Shown: piece by piece, positions 52,947 through 62,741 of the stretch
Position numbering within the stretch: position 1 is the stretch's first letter
How the letters are laid out: each line of letters begins with the position of its first letter
Assembly (NCBI RefSeq): GCF_000012745.1
Contig: NC_007404.1
Span: 434,001-498,000 of the forward strand
Length of the DNA: 64,000 nucleotides
From: Thiobacillus denitrificans ATCC 25259
Lineage (GTDB): Bacteria > Pseudomonadota > Gammaproteobacteria > Burkholderiales > Thiobacillaceae
Direction of reading: 5' to 3'
The notes under the pieces: model-generated
What the model saw: the letters and a program-made list of their open reading frames with translations, nothing else
Told to the model about the DNA's origin: nothing
The model's database searches: none
Position numbers and translations under genes: made by a program

Positions 52947-53506
52947 GGCGTTAATAGGGCGGGCAAAAAGACTTCACTGACCAGCAGTGGGTGGCCGTCC
53001 AGGCAAAATACCGAGCGCCGCGCCCACAGTGCGCGCTCGGCGACCTCGGCATGGCGGCGCGCGGCGCAATAAAGCGGGTGCCGCGCGTCGACCCGGCGCA
53101 TCGTCATGGCCAGACGGCGGACACGGGGGGTGCGAAACAGTGCTTCGCCGAGCGGTCTCGTGCCGAGCCGGGCGATGCCGTTCCATCCGCCGCGCAAGGC
53201 CGCGCGCGGCAGCACGCTGTGCGCGAAAACGCGGGCCTTGCCATCGCCGAGGAGCAGGACGTCGCGCACGTAGGCGCTTGCATCGCGCGCGAGGCCGAGC
53301 GCGCCGCTTTCGTCGGGAAAAGGCGCCGCGACGCCGCGCAGCACCGGAAGCACGCGGAAATCACGGTAACGGGACCGCAGGCGCTGGGTGAGCGAACCGC
53401 GATCGGACAGCCAGCCGCGCAGCGTCCGCGGCGCCTGGAAGGCATGGGGCAGCCAGCCATACTGCAGACCGGCCTGCCGGCAAACGTCGTCGCGCGTGGC
53501 GATCAC
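52943..53506 (-). CDS. ubiC: Chorismate pyruvate-lyase
   Basis: UbiC cleaves chorismate to 4-hydroxybenzoate and pyruvate, feeding UbiA. The 187-residue product has [14 protein letters not shown] near the N-terminus and the C-terminal [22 protein letters not shown] typical of the family. It is upstream of and coupled to ubiA. It diverges from the TRAP transporter genes; an extended -10 (TGC-TAGCAT, 53562-53570) on the other strand lies in the gap. Confidence 0.9.
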   Translation of the reverse strand: MIATRDDVCRQAGLQYGWLPHAFQAPRTLRGWLSDRGSLTQRLRSRYRDFRVLPVLRGVAAPFPDESGALGLARDASAYVRDVLLLGDGKARVFAHSVLPRAALRGGWNGIARLGTRPLGEALFRTPRVRRLAMTMRRVDARHPLYCAARRHAEVAERALWARRSVFCLDGHPLLVSEVFLPALLTP

Positions 53507-53604
53507 TGCGAATCCAGGGCAAAACGCGCATTATGCCAAAGACGACGCCGTCCCCGGGCGGTGCTAGCATGGTGCCCGCCATTACGCGACCAGGAGGAGA
53601 CCTG

Positions 53605-54480
53605 ATGCCCTTGCCGATTTCGCTGCGCGCGGCGCTGGCATGCGCGGTGTTGCTGTCGCTGTTCGGCTGCTCGGGAAGCAAGCTCGTCGCGCGCGGGGCC
53701 GGACCGCTCATCGAGCACGGGGTCAGGGCGATGAACCGTGAAACCGATATCGAACTCGCCCGTGCGAGCCTCCCCGCGCAGTTGAAGATGATCGAGGCGC
53801 TGCTGCTCGCCGATCCCGGCAACGGCGCGTATCGCGTGCAGGCGGCGATGGGATTTCACGGCTACGCGCTCGGCTTCGTCGAAGCTGACGACCCGGCGCG
53901 GGCGCTCGCGCTCTACGAACGTGCGCGCGAACACGCGTTTCTCGCGCTCGAGACAGACGCCGGTCTCACGCGCGCCGCGCTTCTTGGTGATCTGACGGGG
54001 CTCGACGCAGCGCTCGCGCGCCTCGACACGGAAGCCGCGCCGGCGCTGTTCTGGGCCGCGTCGGCGTGGGCCAAGTGGATCGAGCTTCAACTCGACGAAC
54101 CGGCGCGGCTCGATGAGTTGCCGCGCGTCGAGCACATGATGCGGCGCGTTCTCCAACTCGACGAGACCTATTATCACGGCGGCGCGCACGTATTTTTCGG
54201 CGTGTACTACGGCGGCCGCGCCCCCATGTTCGGTGGCGATTTCGCACGCGCGGAGACGCATTTTGCGCGCGCGAGGGCCCTGGCGCCGGGCTTCCAGTGG
54301 GTCGATGTGTACCGGGCGCGTTACCTGTTGCGCCAGCGCGGCGAGCGTGAGGCCTTTCACGCCGCGCTGACCGCCGTACGCGCGGCGGCCGCCGCTGCCG
54401 ATCCGGAACTCAATCTGGCGAATGCGCTGGCCAGGAAGCAGGCGGAAGCGCTGCTCGCGCAAGAGGAGGAATTGTTTTGA
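53605..54480 (+). CDS. TRAP transporter TatT component, lipoprotein
   Basis: The 291-residue product has a lipoprotein signal ending SLFGC and then TPR-like alpha-helical repeats, such as ARALALYERAREHAFLALE and RVEHMMRRVLQLDETYYHGG. It resembles TatT, the periplasmic partner that binds the substrate protein in TPR-associated TRAP transporters (known from Treponema). ATG at 53605 follows CAGGAGG. The next gene, dctP-like, starts at its stop codon. Confidence 0.85.
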   Translation: MPLPISLRAALACAVLLSLFGCSGSKLVARGAGPLIEHGVRAMNRETDIELARASLPAQLKMIEALLLADPGNGAYRVQAAMGFHGYALGFVEADDPARALALYERAREHAFLALETDAGLTRAALLGDLTGLDAALARLDTEAAPALFWAASAWAKWIELQLDEPARLDELPRVEHMMRRVLQLDETYYHGGAHVFFGVYYGGRAPMFGGDFARAETHFARARALAPGFQWVDVYRARYLLRQRGEREAFHAALTAVRAAAAAADPELNLANALARKQAEALLAQEEELF

Positions 54481-55484
54481 GGATACGAAATGTCGTCCTG
54501 TTCGTGGGTGCCTTCTTCGCCGCGACCAGCAGCCACGCCGCCGACGCCTACGTCCTCAAGTTCGCGACGCTCGCGCCGGCCGGCTCGACCTGGATGAAGG
54601 CCTTCGACGCTTGGGGCAAGGAACTCGCGCGCGCGAGCCAGGGGCGGCTGGTCGTGAAGTTCTACCCGGGCGGCATCGCGGGCGACGAACCCGACATGCT
54701 GAAGAAGATACGCTTCGGCCAGTTGCAGGGCGCGGCGCTCGCGGGTCACGGCATCGGCGAGATTTTTCCCCCGGCGCGTATCCTCGAAGCGCCCTTCCTG
54801 TTTCGTGATCATGCCGAGATCGACGCGGTCCGTGCCCGCGTGCTGCCCGCGATCGAAAAAGGCTTTCGCGACAATCAATACGAGTTGCTCGCCTGGATGG
54901 AAGTCGGCAACGTGCACTTCTTCTCGACCAGGCCGCTCGCGAACCTCGACGAGCTCGCGCGCCGCCGCATCTGGCAGTGGCAGGGCGACCGCTTCATCGC
55001 CGCATTTTTCGACGCCAACGGCTGGGCGGCCGTGGCGCTGCCGATCACCGAAGTCTACCCGGCGCTCGCGACGGGACTCGTCGACACCGTCGTGAGCACG
55101 CCCCTCGCGAGCATCGCCCTGCAATGGTCGGGGAAGACGCCCTATATGAGCACGCGCGCGATGGCAACCGGAATCGGCGCCGTGGTCGTCTCGCGCAAGT
55201 TCTTCGGCGGTCTGCCTGCCGACTTGCAGGCCTTGCTGAAACGTACGGGCGGCCCGTTATCGCAAAGGCTGATCGCCGACACCCGGCGCGACGACAGCAA
55301 AGCGCTCGCGCTGCTGGCCCGCCGCACGCAGCCGATGACGGCGTTCCAGCAGGTCGACCTCGCGGCGCAGGCCGCGCGTGCACGCAAGACCGTCGAGGCG
55401 CTCGAAGCGGCGCGTTACCTCTCCGCCGAACTCGACCGCCAGGTGGACACCGCGCTCGCCGACCACCGCCGCGGCGCGGACTGA
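54477..55484 (+). CDS. TRAP transporter substrate-binding protein (DctP family)
   Basis: This periplasmic solute receptor has a 335-residue product with a signal peptide ending SSHAA, then KFATLAPAGSTWMKAFDAW. The family segments VVKFYPGGIAGDEPDMLKK, ILEAPFLFRDHAE and GLVDTVVSTPL follow. The start is TTG at 54477, supported by GGAGGA 7 nt upstream and overlap with the TatT stop. The usual ligand arginine region is not certain by eye, so the substrate cannot be named. Confidence 0.9.
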   Translation: MRIRNVVLFVGAFFAATSSHAADAYVLKFATLAPAGSTWMKAFDAWGKELARASQGRLVVKFYPGGIAGDEPDMLKKIRFGQLQGAALAGHGIGEIFPPARILEAPFLFRDHAEIDAVRARVLPAIEKGFRDNQYELLAWMEVGNVHFFSTRPLANLDELARRRIWQWQGDRFIAAFFDANGWAAVALPITEVYPALATGLVDTVVSTPLASIALQWSGKTPYMSTRAMATGIGAVVVSRKFFGGLPADLQALLKRTGGPLSQRLIADTRRDDSKALALLARRTQPMTAFQQVDLAAQAARARKTVEALEAARYLSAELDRQVDTALADHRRGAD

Positions 55485-55485
55485 G

Positions 55486-55971
55486 GTGCCGCGCCTTCTG
55501 GGGGCCTTACGCCAACTCGAGCGGGCGCTGACCCGGCTCGAACTCGGCGTCGCGCTGCTCGCCTTCGCCGCCATGCTCGCGCTCTCACTCGCCGATATCG
55601 TCGGGCGCAACCTGCTCCATGCGACCGTGCCGGCGGGCGACGTCGTGCTGCGTCACCTCGTGCTGTGGGTCGCCCTGCCCGGCGCCGCGCTGGCGGCCGC
55701 TGCAGGCCGCCATCTGCACCTCGATCCTGCCAACCTCGCGGCCTGGCCGCGCTGGCGCAGGCTTAGCGCAATCCCCGTCAATCTGGTCGCCGCTGTCGTC
55801 TGCACGTTCCTCGCGCGTGCCGCGTGGGCGTTCTGGCTCGACGAATGGCGGCACCCCTCGGGCCAAGCCTGGCTGGCCTGGCTGAGCCTCATCCTGCCCG
55901 CTGCGTTCGCGCTGCTGACGCTGCATTTTCTGCTGCGGGCCGTCCTCGCCCGCGACGTGAAGACGCCATGA
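55486..55971 (+). CDS. TRAP transporter small permease (DctQ)
   Basis: The 161-residue product has four hydrophobic segments (LGVALLAFAAMLALSLADI, VVLRHLVLWVALPGAALAAA, IPVNLVAAVVCTFLARAAWA and WLSLILPAAFALLTLHFLL) and the DctQ-like DIVGRNLLHATVPAGD. GTG at 55486 lies one base after the dctP-like stop. Its stop overlaps the start of the large permease. Confidence 0.88.
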   Translation: MPRLLGALRQLERALTRLELGVALLAFAAMLALSLADIVGRNLLHATVPAGDVVLRHLVLWVALPGAALAAAAGRHLHLDPANLAAWPRWRRLSAIPVNLVAAVVCTFLARAAWAFWLDEWRHPSGQAWLAWLSLILPAAFALLTLHFLLRAVLARDVKTP

Positions 55972-57245
55972 CGCTGTTGCCGTTCGTGGCGCTGGCCTTG
56001 CTCGGCGTGCCGCTCTTCGTCGTGCTGGGCGCGGCGGCGCTCGTCGCGACCCGCGATGCGCAACTCGATTCCGCGCTCCTGATGGTCGAGTTCGCGCGGC
56101 TCGCCGCATCACCCAATCTGGTCGCGATTCCGCTCTTCGTGCTCGCCGGCGCGACCATGGGGCACGGCGGCGCCGGGCGCCGCCTGGTCCGCTTCTTCAA
56201 CGCCTTGCTCGGATGGATGCCGGCGGGCATCGCCTGGGTTGCCGCCGCGTCGTGCATGCTCTTCACCGCTTTTTCCGGCGCGTCCGGCGTCACGATCCTC
56301 GCGCTCGGCGGTCTGCTGTATCCGATGCTCAAGGACGAGGGTTACCCGGAACGCTTCGCGCTCGGGCTCATCAGTTCGGGCGGCTCCATGGGGCTGCTGC
56401 TGCCGCCCAGCCTCGCGGTGCTGCTCTACGGCGTCGTTGCCCAGGTCGATATCGGCGATTTGTTCGTCGCCGGCCTGCTGCCGACGCTGCTGCTGTTCGT
56501 GATGGTCGGGAGTTATGCCGTCCGGCGGGGCGCGCGCGGGGCGCCGCGTCACCGCTTCCGATGGCGCGAACTCGCGGCCGCGGCGCGCGCGGGCTGGGCC
56601 GATCTGCTGCTGCCGATCGGCGTCGTTGCGGGCCTGGCTGCCGGGCTGTTGACCGTCGCCGAACTCGCCGCATGCAGTGCGCTCTACGCGCTCGTGCTCG
56701 AAACAGTGGTTCACCGCACGATCCGCGCGAAAGAACTCGCGTGGGTGGGCTACGAAGCGGCGACGCTGGTCGGCAGCATCTTCGTCATACTCGGCTTGAG
56801 CCTCGGACTGACCAATCTGCTGGTCGATGCCCAGGTGCCGATGCGCTTGCTCGATTGGGTCGTCGAGCAGGTGCACAGCCCGCTCGCTTTCCTGCTCTGG
56901 ATGAACGCCGTCCTGCTCGTGGTGGGCTGCATGATGGATATCTTTTCCGCGATCGTGATCGTCACGCCGCTGCTCCTGCCGCTCGCGACCCATTTCGGGA
57001 TCCACCCGCTGCACCTCGGCATCGTGGTTCTGGCGAACCTCGAGATCGGCTATCTGACACCGCCCGTGGGCATCAACCTCTACCTTGCCAGCCAGCGCTT
57101 CAAACAACCCGTGCTCACGGTGTTCCGTGCGACGCTGCCGTTCCTGCTGCTGCTGCTCGTCTGGCTGCTACTCCTCACCTACGTGCCCGCGCTGAGCCTC
57201 TGGAATCAAGGCATGCACGGTGCGGCGGCTCAGCTTCCGCTGTAG
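55968..57245 (+). CDS. TRAP transporter large permease (DctM)
   Basis: The 425-residue product is a 12-segment membrane transporter of the DctM type. It has the family stretches GASGVTILALGGLLYPMLK-like SGASGVTILALGG, LISSGGSMGLLLPPSLAVLLYG, DIFSAIVIVTPLLLP and GYLTPPVGINLYLA. It is coupled to the small permease by ATGA. Its 3' end overlaps the convergent recG gene by 16 bp, leaving no room for an intergenic terminator. Confidence 0.93.
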   Translation: MTLLPFVALALLGVPLFVVLGAAALVATRDAQLDSALLMVEFARLAASPNLVAIPLFVLAGATMGHGGAGRRLVRFFNALLGWMPAGIAWVAAASCMLFTAFSGASGVTILALGGLLYPMLKDEGYPERFALGLISSGGSMGLLLPPSLAVLLYGVVAQVDIGDLFVAGLLPTLLLFVMVGSYAVRRGARGAPRHRFRWRELAAAARAGWADLLLPIGVVAGLAAGLLTVAELAACSALYALVLETVVHRTIRAKELAWVGYEAATLVGSIFVILGLSLGLTNLLVDAQVPMRLLDWVVEQVHSPLAFLLWMNAVLLVVGCMMDIFSAIVIVTPLLLPLATHFGIHPLHLGIVVLANLEIGYLTPPVGINLYLASQRFKQPVLTVFRATLPFLLLLLVWLLLLTYVPALSLWNQGMHGAAAQLPL

Positions 57246-59266
57246 GCCTGGCGGCTTCCGAGCCAGCGCTCGACGTGGCGCGCGGCGACCTCGGGGCGCT
57301 CGCGCAGGCAGCGTTGCGCGAGGTCGCGCGCGCGCTCGAGCAAGGCGACATCGCGCTCGAGGTCGGCGAAACGCAGCATCGGCAGACCGCTCTGCCGCTG
57401 GCCGAGCAACTCGCCCGGTCCGCGCAGCAGCAGATCCTGGCGCGCGATCTCGAAGCCGTCGCTGTGTTCGAAAATCACCTTGAGCCGCGCCCGCGCGAGT
57501 TCGGACAGCGGCGTCTCGTACAACAGCACGCACACCGATTCGCGGGCGCCGCGCCCGACCCGCCCGCGCAACTGATGCAATTGCGCGAGCCCCATGCGCT
57601 CTGCGTGCTCGATCACCATGAGCGCCGCGTTGGGCACGTCGACGCCGACCTCGATCACGGTCGTCGCGACGAGCAGGTCGATCTCGTGAGACTGGAACGC
57701 CGCCATGACCGATTGCTTGTCCTCGGCCTTGAGCCGGCCGTGCACGAGGCCGATGCGCAGCCCGGGCAGCTGCTCGACGAGCGTGCCGTAGGTGTCCTCG
57801 GCGGTCTGCAGCTGCAGCTTCTCCGATTCCTCGATCAGCGGGCACACCCAGTAGGCCTGTCCGCCGCCCACACAGGCGTCGCGCACACGGGCGAGCACCT
57901 CGTCGCGGCGCGCGGCACTGACCAGCTTGGTCACGATCGGCGTGCGCCCGGGCGGGAGTTCGTCGATGGCCGAGACGTCGAGGTCGGCGAAAAAGCTCAT
58001 CGCGAGCGTGCGTGGAATCGGCGTCGCGCTCATCATCAACTGGTGCGGCTCGGTGCCTTTGCCCATCAGCGCAAGGCGCTGGCCGACGCCGAAGCGGTGC
58101 TGTTCGTCGACGACGACGAGGCCGAGCCGGCAAAAGTTTCCGGCCTCCTGGAACAGGGCATGCGTGCCGAAGGCGAGGTCGGCCTCCCCGGCGGCGATCG
58201 CGCGCCACGCGGCTTCGCGTTCGGCACGGCGCTGGCTGCCCGAAACCCACCCGCTGCGCACGCCGAGCGCCGCAAGCGTCGGCGCGAGCTTGCGGTAGTG
58301 CTGCTCGGCCAGGATCTCGGTCGGCGCCATGAACGCGGCCTGCATGCCGTTCTCGACTGCCTGCAGGCAGGCGAGCGCCGCGACCACGGTCTTGCCGCTG
58401 CCGACGTCGCCCTGCAGCAGCCTGCGCATCGGATGCGGCGCGGCGAGGTCGGTACTGATTTCCTGCCAGGCGCGGGCCTGCGCCGCGGTCAGTTCGAAAG
58501 CGAGGGTGTCGACGAAGGCCGCGGTCAGGCGGCGCCGGTGCGGAAGCGGCAAAGTCGTGCGCGCCTCGCGCGCCTGGCGGGACGTCGCCAGCGACAGCTG
58601 CTGCGCCAGCAGTTCGTCGAAGGCGAGCCGCTGCCAGGCGGGGTGGGCGCGCGATTCGAGCGCATGCTGCGCGCAGCCGGGCGGCGGCTGGTGCAGCAGG
58701 CGGATGCTCGATTCCAGTTCCGCGAGGCCCAGTTCTTCGCGCCATTCGGGCGGCAGCGTCTCATCGATGGGCGCGGCGAGCGCGCGCTCGATCAGCTTGC
58801 GCAGGCTCGCCTGGCCGAGTCCGGCGGTCGTCGGGTAGACCGGCGTCAGCCCGGCCGGCAGCGGGGTGTCGTCGTCGGCCTTGGCGAAACGCGGGTGCAC
58901 CATCTCCAGACCGAGGAAGCCGCCGCGGACTTCGCCATTGAAGCGGAAGCGCGCCCCGGCCTGGAACGCCTTGAGGTGGCTGGGATAGAAGTGCAGGAAG
59001 CGGACGCCGAGCACGCCGCTGTCGTCCTCGACGATCAGCGTCAGCATGCGCCGCGGACGATAGGTGACCTTCGCTTCGCGCACGCAGGCCTGCACCTGCG
59101 CGGTCTGTCCCGGCAGCAGTTCGCCGATCGGCGTGATCCGCGTTTCGTCTTCCCAGCGCAGCGGCAGGTGGAGGATCAGGTCGCTGTCGCGCTTGAGACC
59201 GAGCTTGGCGAGCTTGGCCGCAAGCGCCGGACTGACCGGAAAGGAAAACGGCGAAGCCGTCTTCAA
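57230..59266 (-). CDS. recG: ATP-dependent DNA helicase RecG
   Basis: RecG remodels stalled replication forks and branched DNA. The 678-residue product has an N-terminal wedge domain and helicase motifs: LLQGDVGSGKTVVAALA (Walker A), MAPTEILAEQH, VVVDEQHRFGV, and the C-terminal QLRGRVGRG. TTG at 59266 is the start because a stop codon lies just upstream in frame and family similarity begins there. It follows ridA by 9 bp. Confidence 0.95.
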   Translation of the reverse strand: MKTASPFSFPVSPALAAKLAKLGLKRDSDLILHLPLRWEDETRITPIGELLPGQTAQVQACVREAKVTYRPRRMLTLIVEDDSGVLGVRFLHFYPSHLKAFQAGARFRFNGEVRGGFLGLEMVHPRFAKADDDTPLPAGLTPVYPTTAGLGQASLRKLIERALAAPIDETLPPEWREELGLAELESSIRLLHQPPPGCAQHALESRAHPAWQRLAFDELLAQQLSLATSRQAREARTTLPLPHRRRLTAAFVDTLAFELTAAQARAWQEISTDLAAPHPMRRLLQGDVGSGKTVVAALACLQAVENGMQAAFMAPTEILAEQHYRKLAPTLAALGVRSGWVSGSQRRAEREAAWRAIAAGEADLAFGTHALFQEAGNFCRLGLVVVDEQHRFGVGQRLALMGKGTEPHQLMMSATPIPRTLAMSFFADLDVSAIDELPPGRTPIVTKLVSAARRDEVLARVRDACVGGGQAYWVCPLIEESEKLQLQTAEDTYGTLVEQLPGLRIGLVHGRLKAEDKQSVMAAFQSHEIDLLVATTVIEVGVDVPNAALMVIEHAERMGLAQLHQLRGRVGRGARESVCVLLYETPLSELARARLKVIFEHSDGFEIARQDLLLRGPGELLGQRQSGLPMLRFADLERDVALLERARDLAQRCLRERPEVAARHVERWLGSRQAYSGS

Positions 59267-59275
59267 GCGCGCGAT

Positions 59276-59656
59276 CTAGGCAAGGGCCATGACGGCGTCG
59301 GCCTCGACCAGTGCGCCGCGCGGCAGGGCAGCGACGCCGACCGCAGCCCGCGCCGGGTAGGGGGCCTTGAAGTAGGCCGCCATGATCTCGTTGACCTGCG
59401 AAAAGTTTCCGAGGTCGGTGAGGAAGACGTTGAGCTTCACCACGTCGGCGAGCGAGCCGCCGGCCGCCGCGGCGACCGCGGCGAGATTTTTGAACACCTG
59501 ATGGATCTGCGCTTCGATGCCGTCGACCAGTTGCATGGTCGACGGATCGAGCCCGATCTGCCCCGACAGGTACACGGTGTTGTCCACGCGGATTGCCTGC
59601 GAGTAGGTACCGATCGCGGCGGGGGCGTCGGCGGTCTGGATGATGCGCTTGTCCAT
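59276..59656 (-). CDS. ridA: Reactive intermediate deaminase RidA
   Basis: RidA hydrolyses reactive enamines and imines formed by PLP enzymes. The 126-residue product begins [16 protein letters not shown] and has [33 protein letters not shown] and [17 protein letters not shown] with the catalytic arginine. It sits between spoT and recG, an order seen in many proteobacteria. Confidence 0.95.
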   Translation of the reverse strand: MDKRIIQTADAPAAIGTYSQAIRVDNTVYLSGQIGLDPSTMQLVDGIEAQIHQVFKNLAAVAAAAGGSLADVVKLNVFLTDLGNFSQVNEIMAAYFKAPYPARAAVGVAALPRGALVEADAVMALA

Positions 59657-59679
59657 GCTGGATCCTGAAGCAGAAGAAT

Positions 59680-61821
59680 TTATTGGAGGGGGGCCGCGCG
59701 GCCGTCTTTCTTGCCCTTGATGCGGAAGATCCGGACGACGTCGGGCAGCATGCGCAGGCCGCGCATGACGCGCGCGAGGTGGGCGCGATTTTCGACCTGG
59801 ACCGTGAAGAACAGCACGGTGTACGGGCTGCCGTCCTCTTCCTCCATCGACACGTTGCCGATGTTCGAGCCGTGTTCGGCGATCGAGGCGGCGACCTTGG
59901 CCAGAACGCCGCGCTTGTTGCCGACGACGACCTTGATCGAGACGTCGAACATGCGGCCCGGCTCGGCCTCCCATTCGACGTCGAGCCATTTCTCGGGATC
60001 GGTGCGGAAGGCGCGGATCGACGGGCAGTCGTGGGTGTGGATGATGAGGCCGCGGTCCTTGTGGATGAAGCCGAGAATCGGGTCACCCGGAATCGGATGG
60101 CAGCACTGCGCCAGTTCGACCGCGATGCCTTCGGTGCCGCGGATGCTGATCGCGTGCGGATGCGCGGGCTCGCCGGTCTTCTCGCCCTGAACGTGCAGCA
60201 GCTGGTGGGCGACGACGAGCGGCAGCTTGCGGCCGAGGCCGATCCCGGCGAAGAGTTCGTCGCGGGTCTGCAGGCCGTAGTCCTTGACGACGCGATCCCA
60301 CACCGTGGGGTCGGCTTCGGCGCCCGGATGCAGCGCCTCGATCGCGTTCCTGAGCAGGCGTTCGCCGAGCGCCGCGGCTTCCTCGACCCGCGTGTTGCGC
60401 AGGTAGTTGCGGATGTGCGAGCGCGCCTTGCCGGTGACGACGAAGTTGAGCCAGGCGGCGTTGGGGCTCGCGTTCGACGCGGTCAGCACCTCGACGTGAT
60501 CGCCGTTCCTGAGCTGCGTGCGCAGCGGCATCAGCTCGTAGTTGATCTTGACCGCGATGCAGCGGTGGCCGACGTCGCTGTGCACGGCGAAGGCGAAGTC
60601 GACCGCGGTCGCCCCGCGCGGCAAGGCCATGATCTTGCCCTTCGGCGTGAACACGTAGACCTCGTCGGGGAAGAGGTCGACTTTGATATGTTCGAGGAAT
60701 TCGGGCGAGTCGCCGTGGTCGGCCTGGATGTCGAGCAGCGACTGCAGCCAGCGGTGGGTGCGCGTCTGCACGTCGTTCAGCGCGGTGTCGGCCGATTTGT
60801 ACATCCAGTGCGACGCGACGCCGGACTCGGCGAGACGGTTCATGTCGACGGTGCGGATCTGGACTTCGATCGGCGTGCCGTTGGGGCCGAACAGGATCGA
60901 ATGCAGCGACTGGTAGCCGTTGGCCTTGGGGATCGCGATGTAGTCCTTGAACTTGCCCGGAATCGGCTTGTAGAGCGCATGCAGCGCGCCGAGCGCGAGG
61001 TAGCAGGCGGGCTGGTCCCGCACGACGACGCGAAAGCCGTAGATGTCGAAGACCTCGGAAAACGCGAGGTTTTTCTCCTGCATCTTGCGGTAGATGCTGT
61101 AGAGGTGCTTTTCGCGGCCGCTGATCGCGGCCTCGATCTTGCATTGCTCGAGCTTTTCCTGCAGCGCGACCTTGACCCGTTCGACCAGCTCGCGACGGTT
61201 GCCCCGCGCGGCCTTCACCGCCTTGGCGAGCACCTGGTAGCGGTTGGGATGGCTGTAGCGGAAGCCGAGATCCTCGAGTTCCTGGTAGACCGAGTGCAGG
61301 CCGAGCCGGTTGGCGATCGGCGCGTAGATCTCCAGCGTTTCGGTCGCGATGCGGCGGCGCTTTTCGGCGGGCATCGCGCCCATCGTGTGCATGTTGTGCA
61401 GGCGATCGGCGAGCTTGACCAGGATCACGCGGACGTCCTGCGCCATCGCCAGCAGCATCTTGCGGAAGTTTTCCGCCTGCGCGTGCTGCTCGGATTCGAA
61501 GGCGAGCTTGTCGAGCTTGGAGACGCCGCCGACCAGCACCGCGACGGCCTTGCCGAAGCGGGCTTCGATCTCGCCGGCCGTCGCCGGCGTGTCCTCGACG
61601 ACGTCGTGCAGCAGGGCGGCGCAGAGGGTCTGGGCGTCGAGATGCCAGTCCGCGAGGATCGCGGCGACGGCGAGCGGATGGGAGATATAGGGTTCGCCGC
61701 TCTTGCGAAACTGCCCTTCATGGGCGCTGCGGCTGAATTCGTAGGCCTGTTCGAGCTGAGCGACATCTTCCGGCCCGAGGTGGGCCAGATGCTCGCGCAG
61801 TGTGTCGAAGCCGTGCGTCAT
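59680..61821 (-). CDS. spoT: Bifunctional (p)ppGpp synthetase/hydrolase
   Basis: SpoT/Rel proteins make and break the alarmone (p)ppGpp. The 713-residue product has an HD hydrolase domain (His48 in [10 protein letters not shown] at residues 72-73 in LLHDVVEDT). A synthetase domain with YGFRVVV and [16 protein letters not shown] follows, then a TGS domain ([18 protein letters not shown]) and a C-terminal ACT domain. Both catalytic centres look intact. ATG at 61821 is preferred; a GTG at 61896 would overlap rpoZ by 29 bp. Confidence 0.95.
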   Translation of the reverse strand: MTHGFDTLREHLAHLGPEDVAQLEQAYEFSRSAHEGQFRKSGEPYISHPLAVAAILADWHLDAQTLCAALLHDVVEDTPATAGEIEARFGKAVAVLVGGVSKLDKLAFESEQHAQAENFRKMLLAMAQDVRVILVKLADRLHNMHTMGAMPAEKRRRIATETLEIYAPIANRLGLHSVYQELEDLGFRYSHPNRYQVLAKAVKAARGNRRELVERVKVALQEKLEQCKIEAAISGREKHLYSIYRKMQEKNLAFSEVFDIYGFRVVVRDQPACYLALGALHALYKPIPGKFKDYIAIPKANGYQSLHSILFGPNGTPIEVQIRTVDMNRLAESGVASHWMYKSADTALNDVQTRTHRWLQSLLDIQADHGDSPEFLEHIKVDLFPDEVYVFTPKGKIMALPRGATAVDFAFAVHSDVGHRCIAVKINYELMPLRTQLRNGDHVEVLTASNASPNAAWLNFVVTGKARSHIRNYLRNTRVEEAAALGERLLRNAIEALHPGAEADPTVWDRVVKDYGLQTRDELFAGIGLGRKLPLVVAHQLLHVQGEKTGEPAHPHAISIRGTEGIAVELAQCCHPIPGDPILGFIHKDRGLIIHTHDCPSIRAFRTDPEKWLDVEWEAEPGRMFDVSIKVVVGNKRGVLAKVAASIAEHGSNIGNVSMEEEDGSPYTVLFFTVQVENRAHLARVMRGLRMLPDVVRIFRIKGKKDGRAAPLQ

Positions 61822-61867
61822 TGCCGGCGCACGCGGGGCGGGCGCCGGCTTGCGGGTGCGCGAGTTT

Positions 61868-62071
61868 TCAGGCGCGGCCCCGGTTGAGGATTTCACGACC
61901 GACCTTGCCTGCCGCGATCTCGCGCAGCGCGGTGACGATGGGTTTGTCCTTCGATTCGACCATGGGCTGCGAGCCCTGGGCCAGCTGGCGGGCGCGGTAG
62001 GTCACGGCCAGCGTGAGTTCGAAACGGTTGGGGATGTTGTCAATGCAATCATCGACGGTGATGCGGGCCAT
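61868..62071 (-). CDS. rpoZ: RNA polymerase omega subunit
   Basis: Omega helps assemble RNA polymerase and forms part of a ppGpp site. The 67-residue product begins [19 protein letters not shown] and has the conserved [16 protein letters not shown]. It lies between gmk and spoT, the conserved gmk-rpoZ-spoT order that groups ppGpp control with GTP supply. Confidence 0.96.
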
Positions 62072-62095
62072 GGGGATACTCCTGCTTCGGGCGTT

Positions 62096-62725
62096 TCAAA
62101 TGCGTCGGAATTCCCCGAAAAGGGCGGCGTGGCGTTTCAGCTGGCGCTGCGCTTCGAGGCGAATGCTGCGGGTGATCGCGACCAGATCCTGGAGGGCGTG
62201 GTCGAAGTCATCGTTGACGATTATATAGTCGAACGCCTCGGCATGAGCGACGTCGTGCGCCGCCGCGGCGAGCCGGCGCTCGATGATTTCCGGGCTGTCC
62301 TGGCCGCGTCCGGTCAGGCGCGTGCGCAAGGCGCTGAAGGTCGGCGGCAGGATGAATATCGACGTCGATTGCGGGAAGTGCCGCTTGACCTGCTCGGCGC
62401 CCTGCCAGTCGATCTCCAGCAGAAGGTCGCGCCCGGCGTCGAGTTCCTGCCCGATGCGGCCCCGGGAGGTGCCGTAGAAGTTGCCGTACACCTCGGCGTG
62501 TTCGAGAAATTCGCCGTCGGCCAGCATTTTCTCGAAGGTGTCGCGCGCGACGAAGTGGTAGTCGCGGCCGTCGCTCTCGCCCGGACGCGGGGCGCGCGTG
62601 GTGTGGGAAACGGACAGGCGGATCGCCGGGTCGCTCTTCAGCAGCGCCTTGACGAGGCTGGTCTTGCCGGCGCCGGAGGGGGCGCTGACGATGTAAAGAA
62701 CACCAGGGCTGGCGGGGGGGGTCAT
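62096..62725 (-). CDS. gmk: Guanylate kinase
   Basis: Gmk phosphorylates GMP to GDP. The 209-residue product has the P-loop [17 protein letters not shown], the GMP-binding [14 protein letters not shown] and GRDYHFV, and [13 protein letters not shown] at 62725 is chosen because GGAG lies 6 nt upstream and the length fits; an ATG at 62749 would add eight residues and nearly abut yicC. Confidence 0.96.
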   Translation of the reverse strand: MTPPASPGVLYIVSAPSGAGKTSLVKALLKSDPAIRLSVSHTTRAPRPGESDGRDYHFVARDTFEKMLADGEFLEHAEVYGNFYGTSRGRIGQELDAGRDLLLEIDWQGAEQVKRHFPQSTSIFILPPTFSALRTRLTGRGQDSPEIIERRLAAAAHDVAHAEAFDYIIVNDDFDHALQDLVAITRSIRLEAQRQLKRHAALFGEFRRI

Positions 62726-62741
62726 GGTTGCTCCGGATCGC

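Noticed and set aside
56213-59668. 1151-codon open frame on the plus strand across dctM and recG
   Set aside because: It overlaps DctM in another frame and RecG in antisense, both well supported. The product has no recognisable domains.
59683-61887. 734-codon open frame opposite spoT
   Set aside because: Antisense shadow of an intact spoT with all catalytic motifs.
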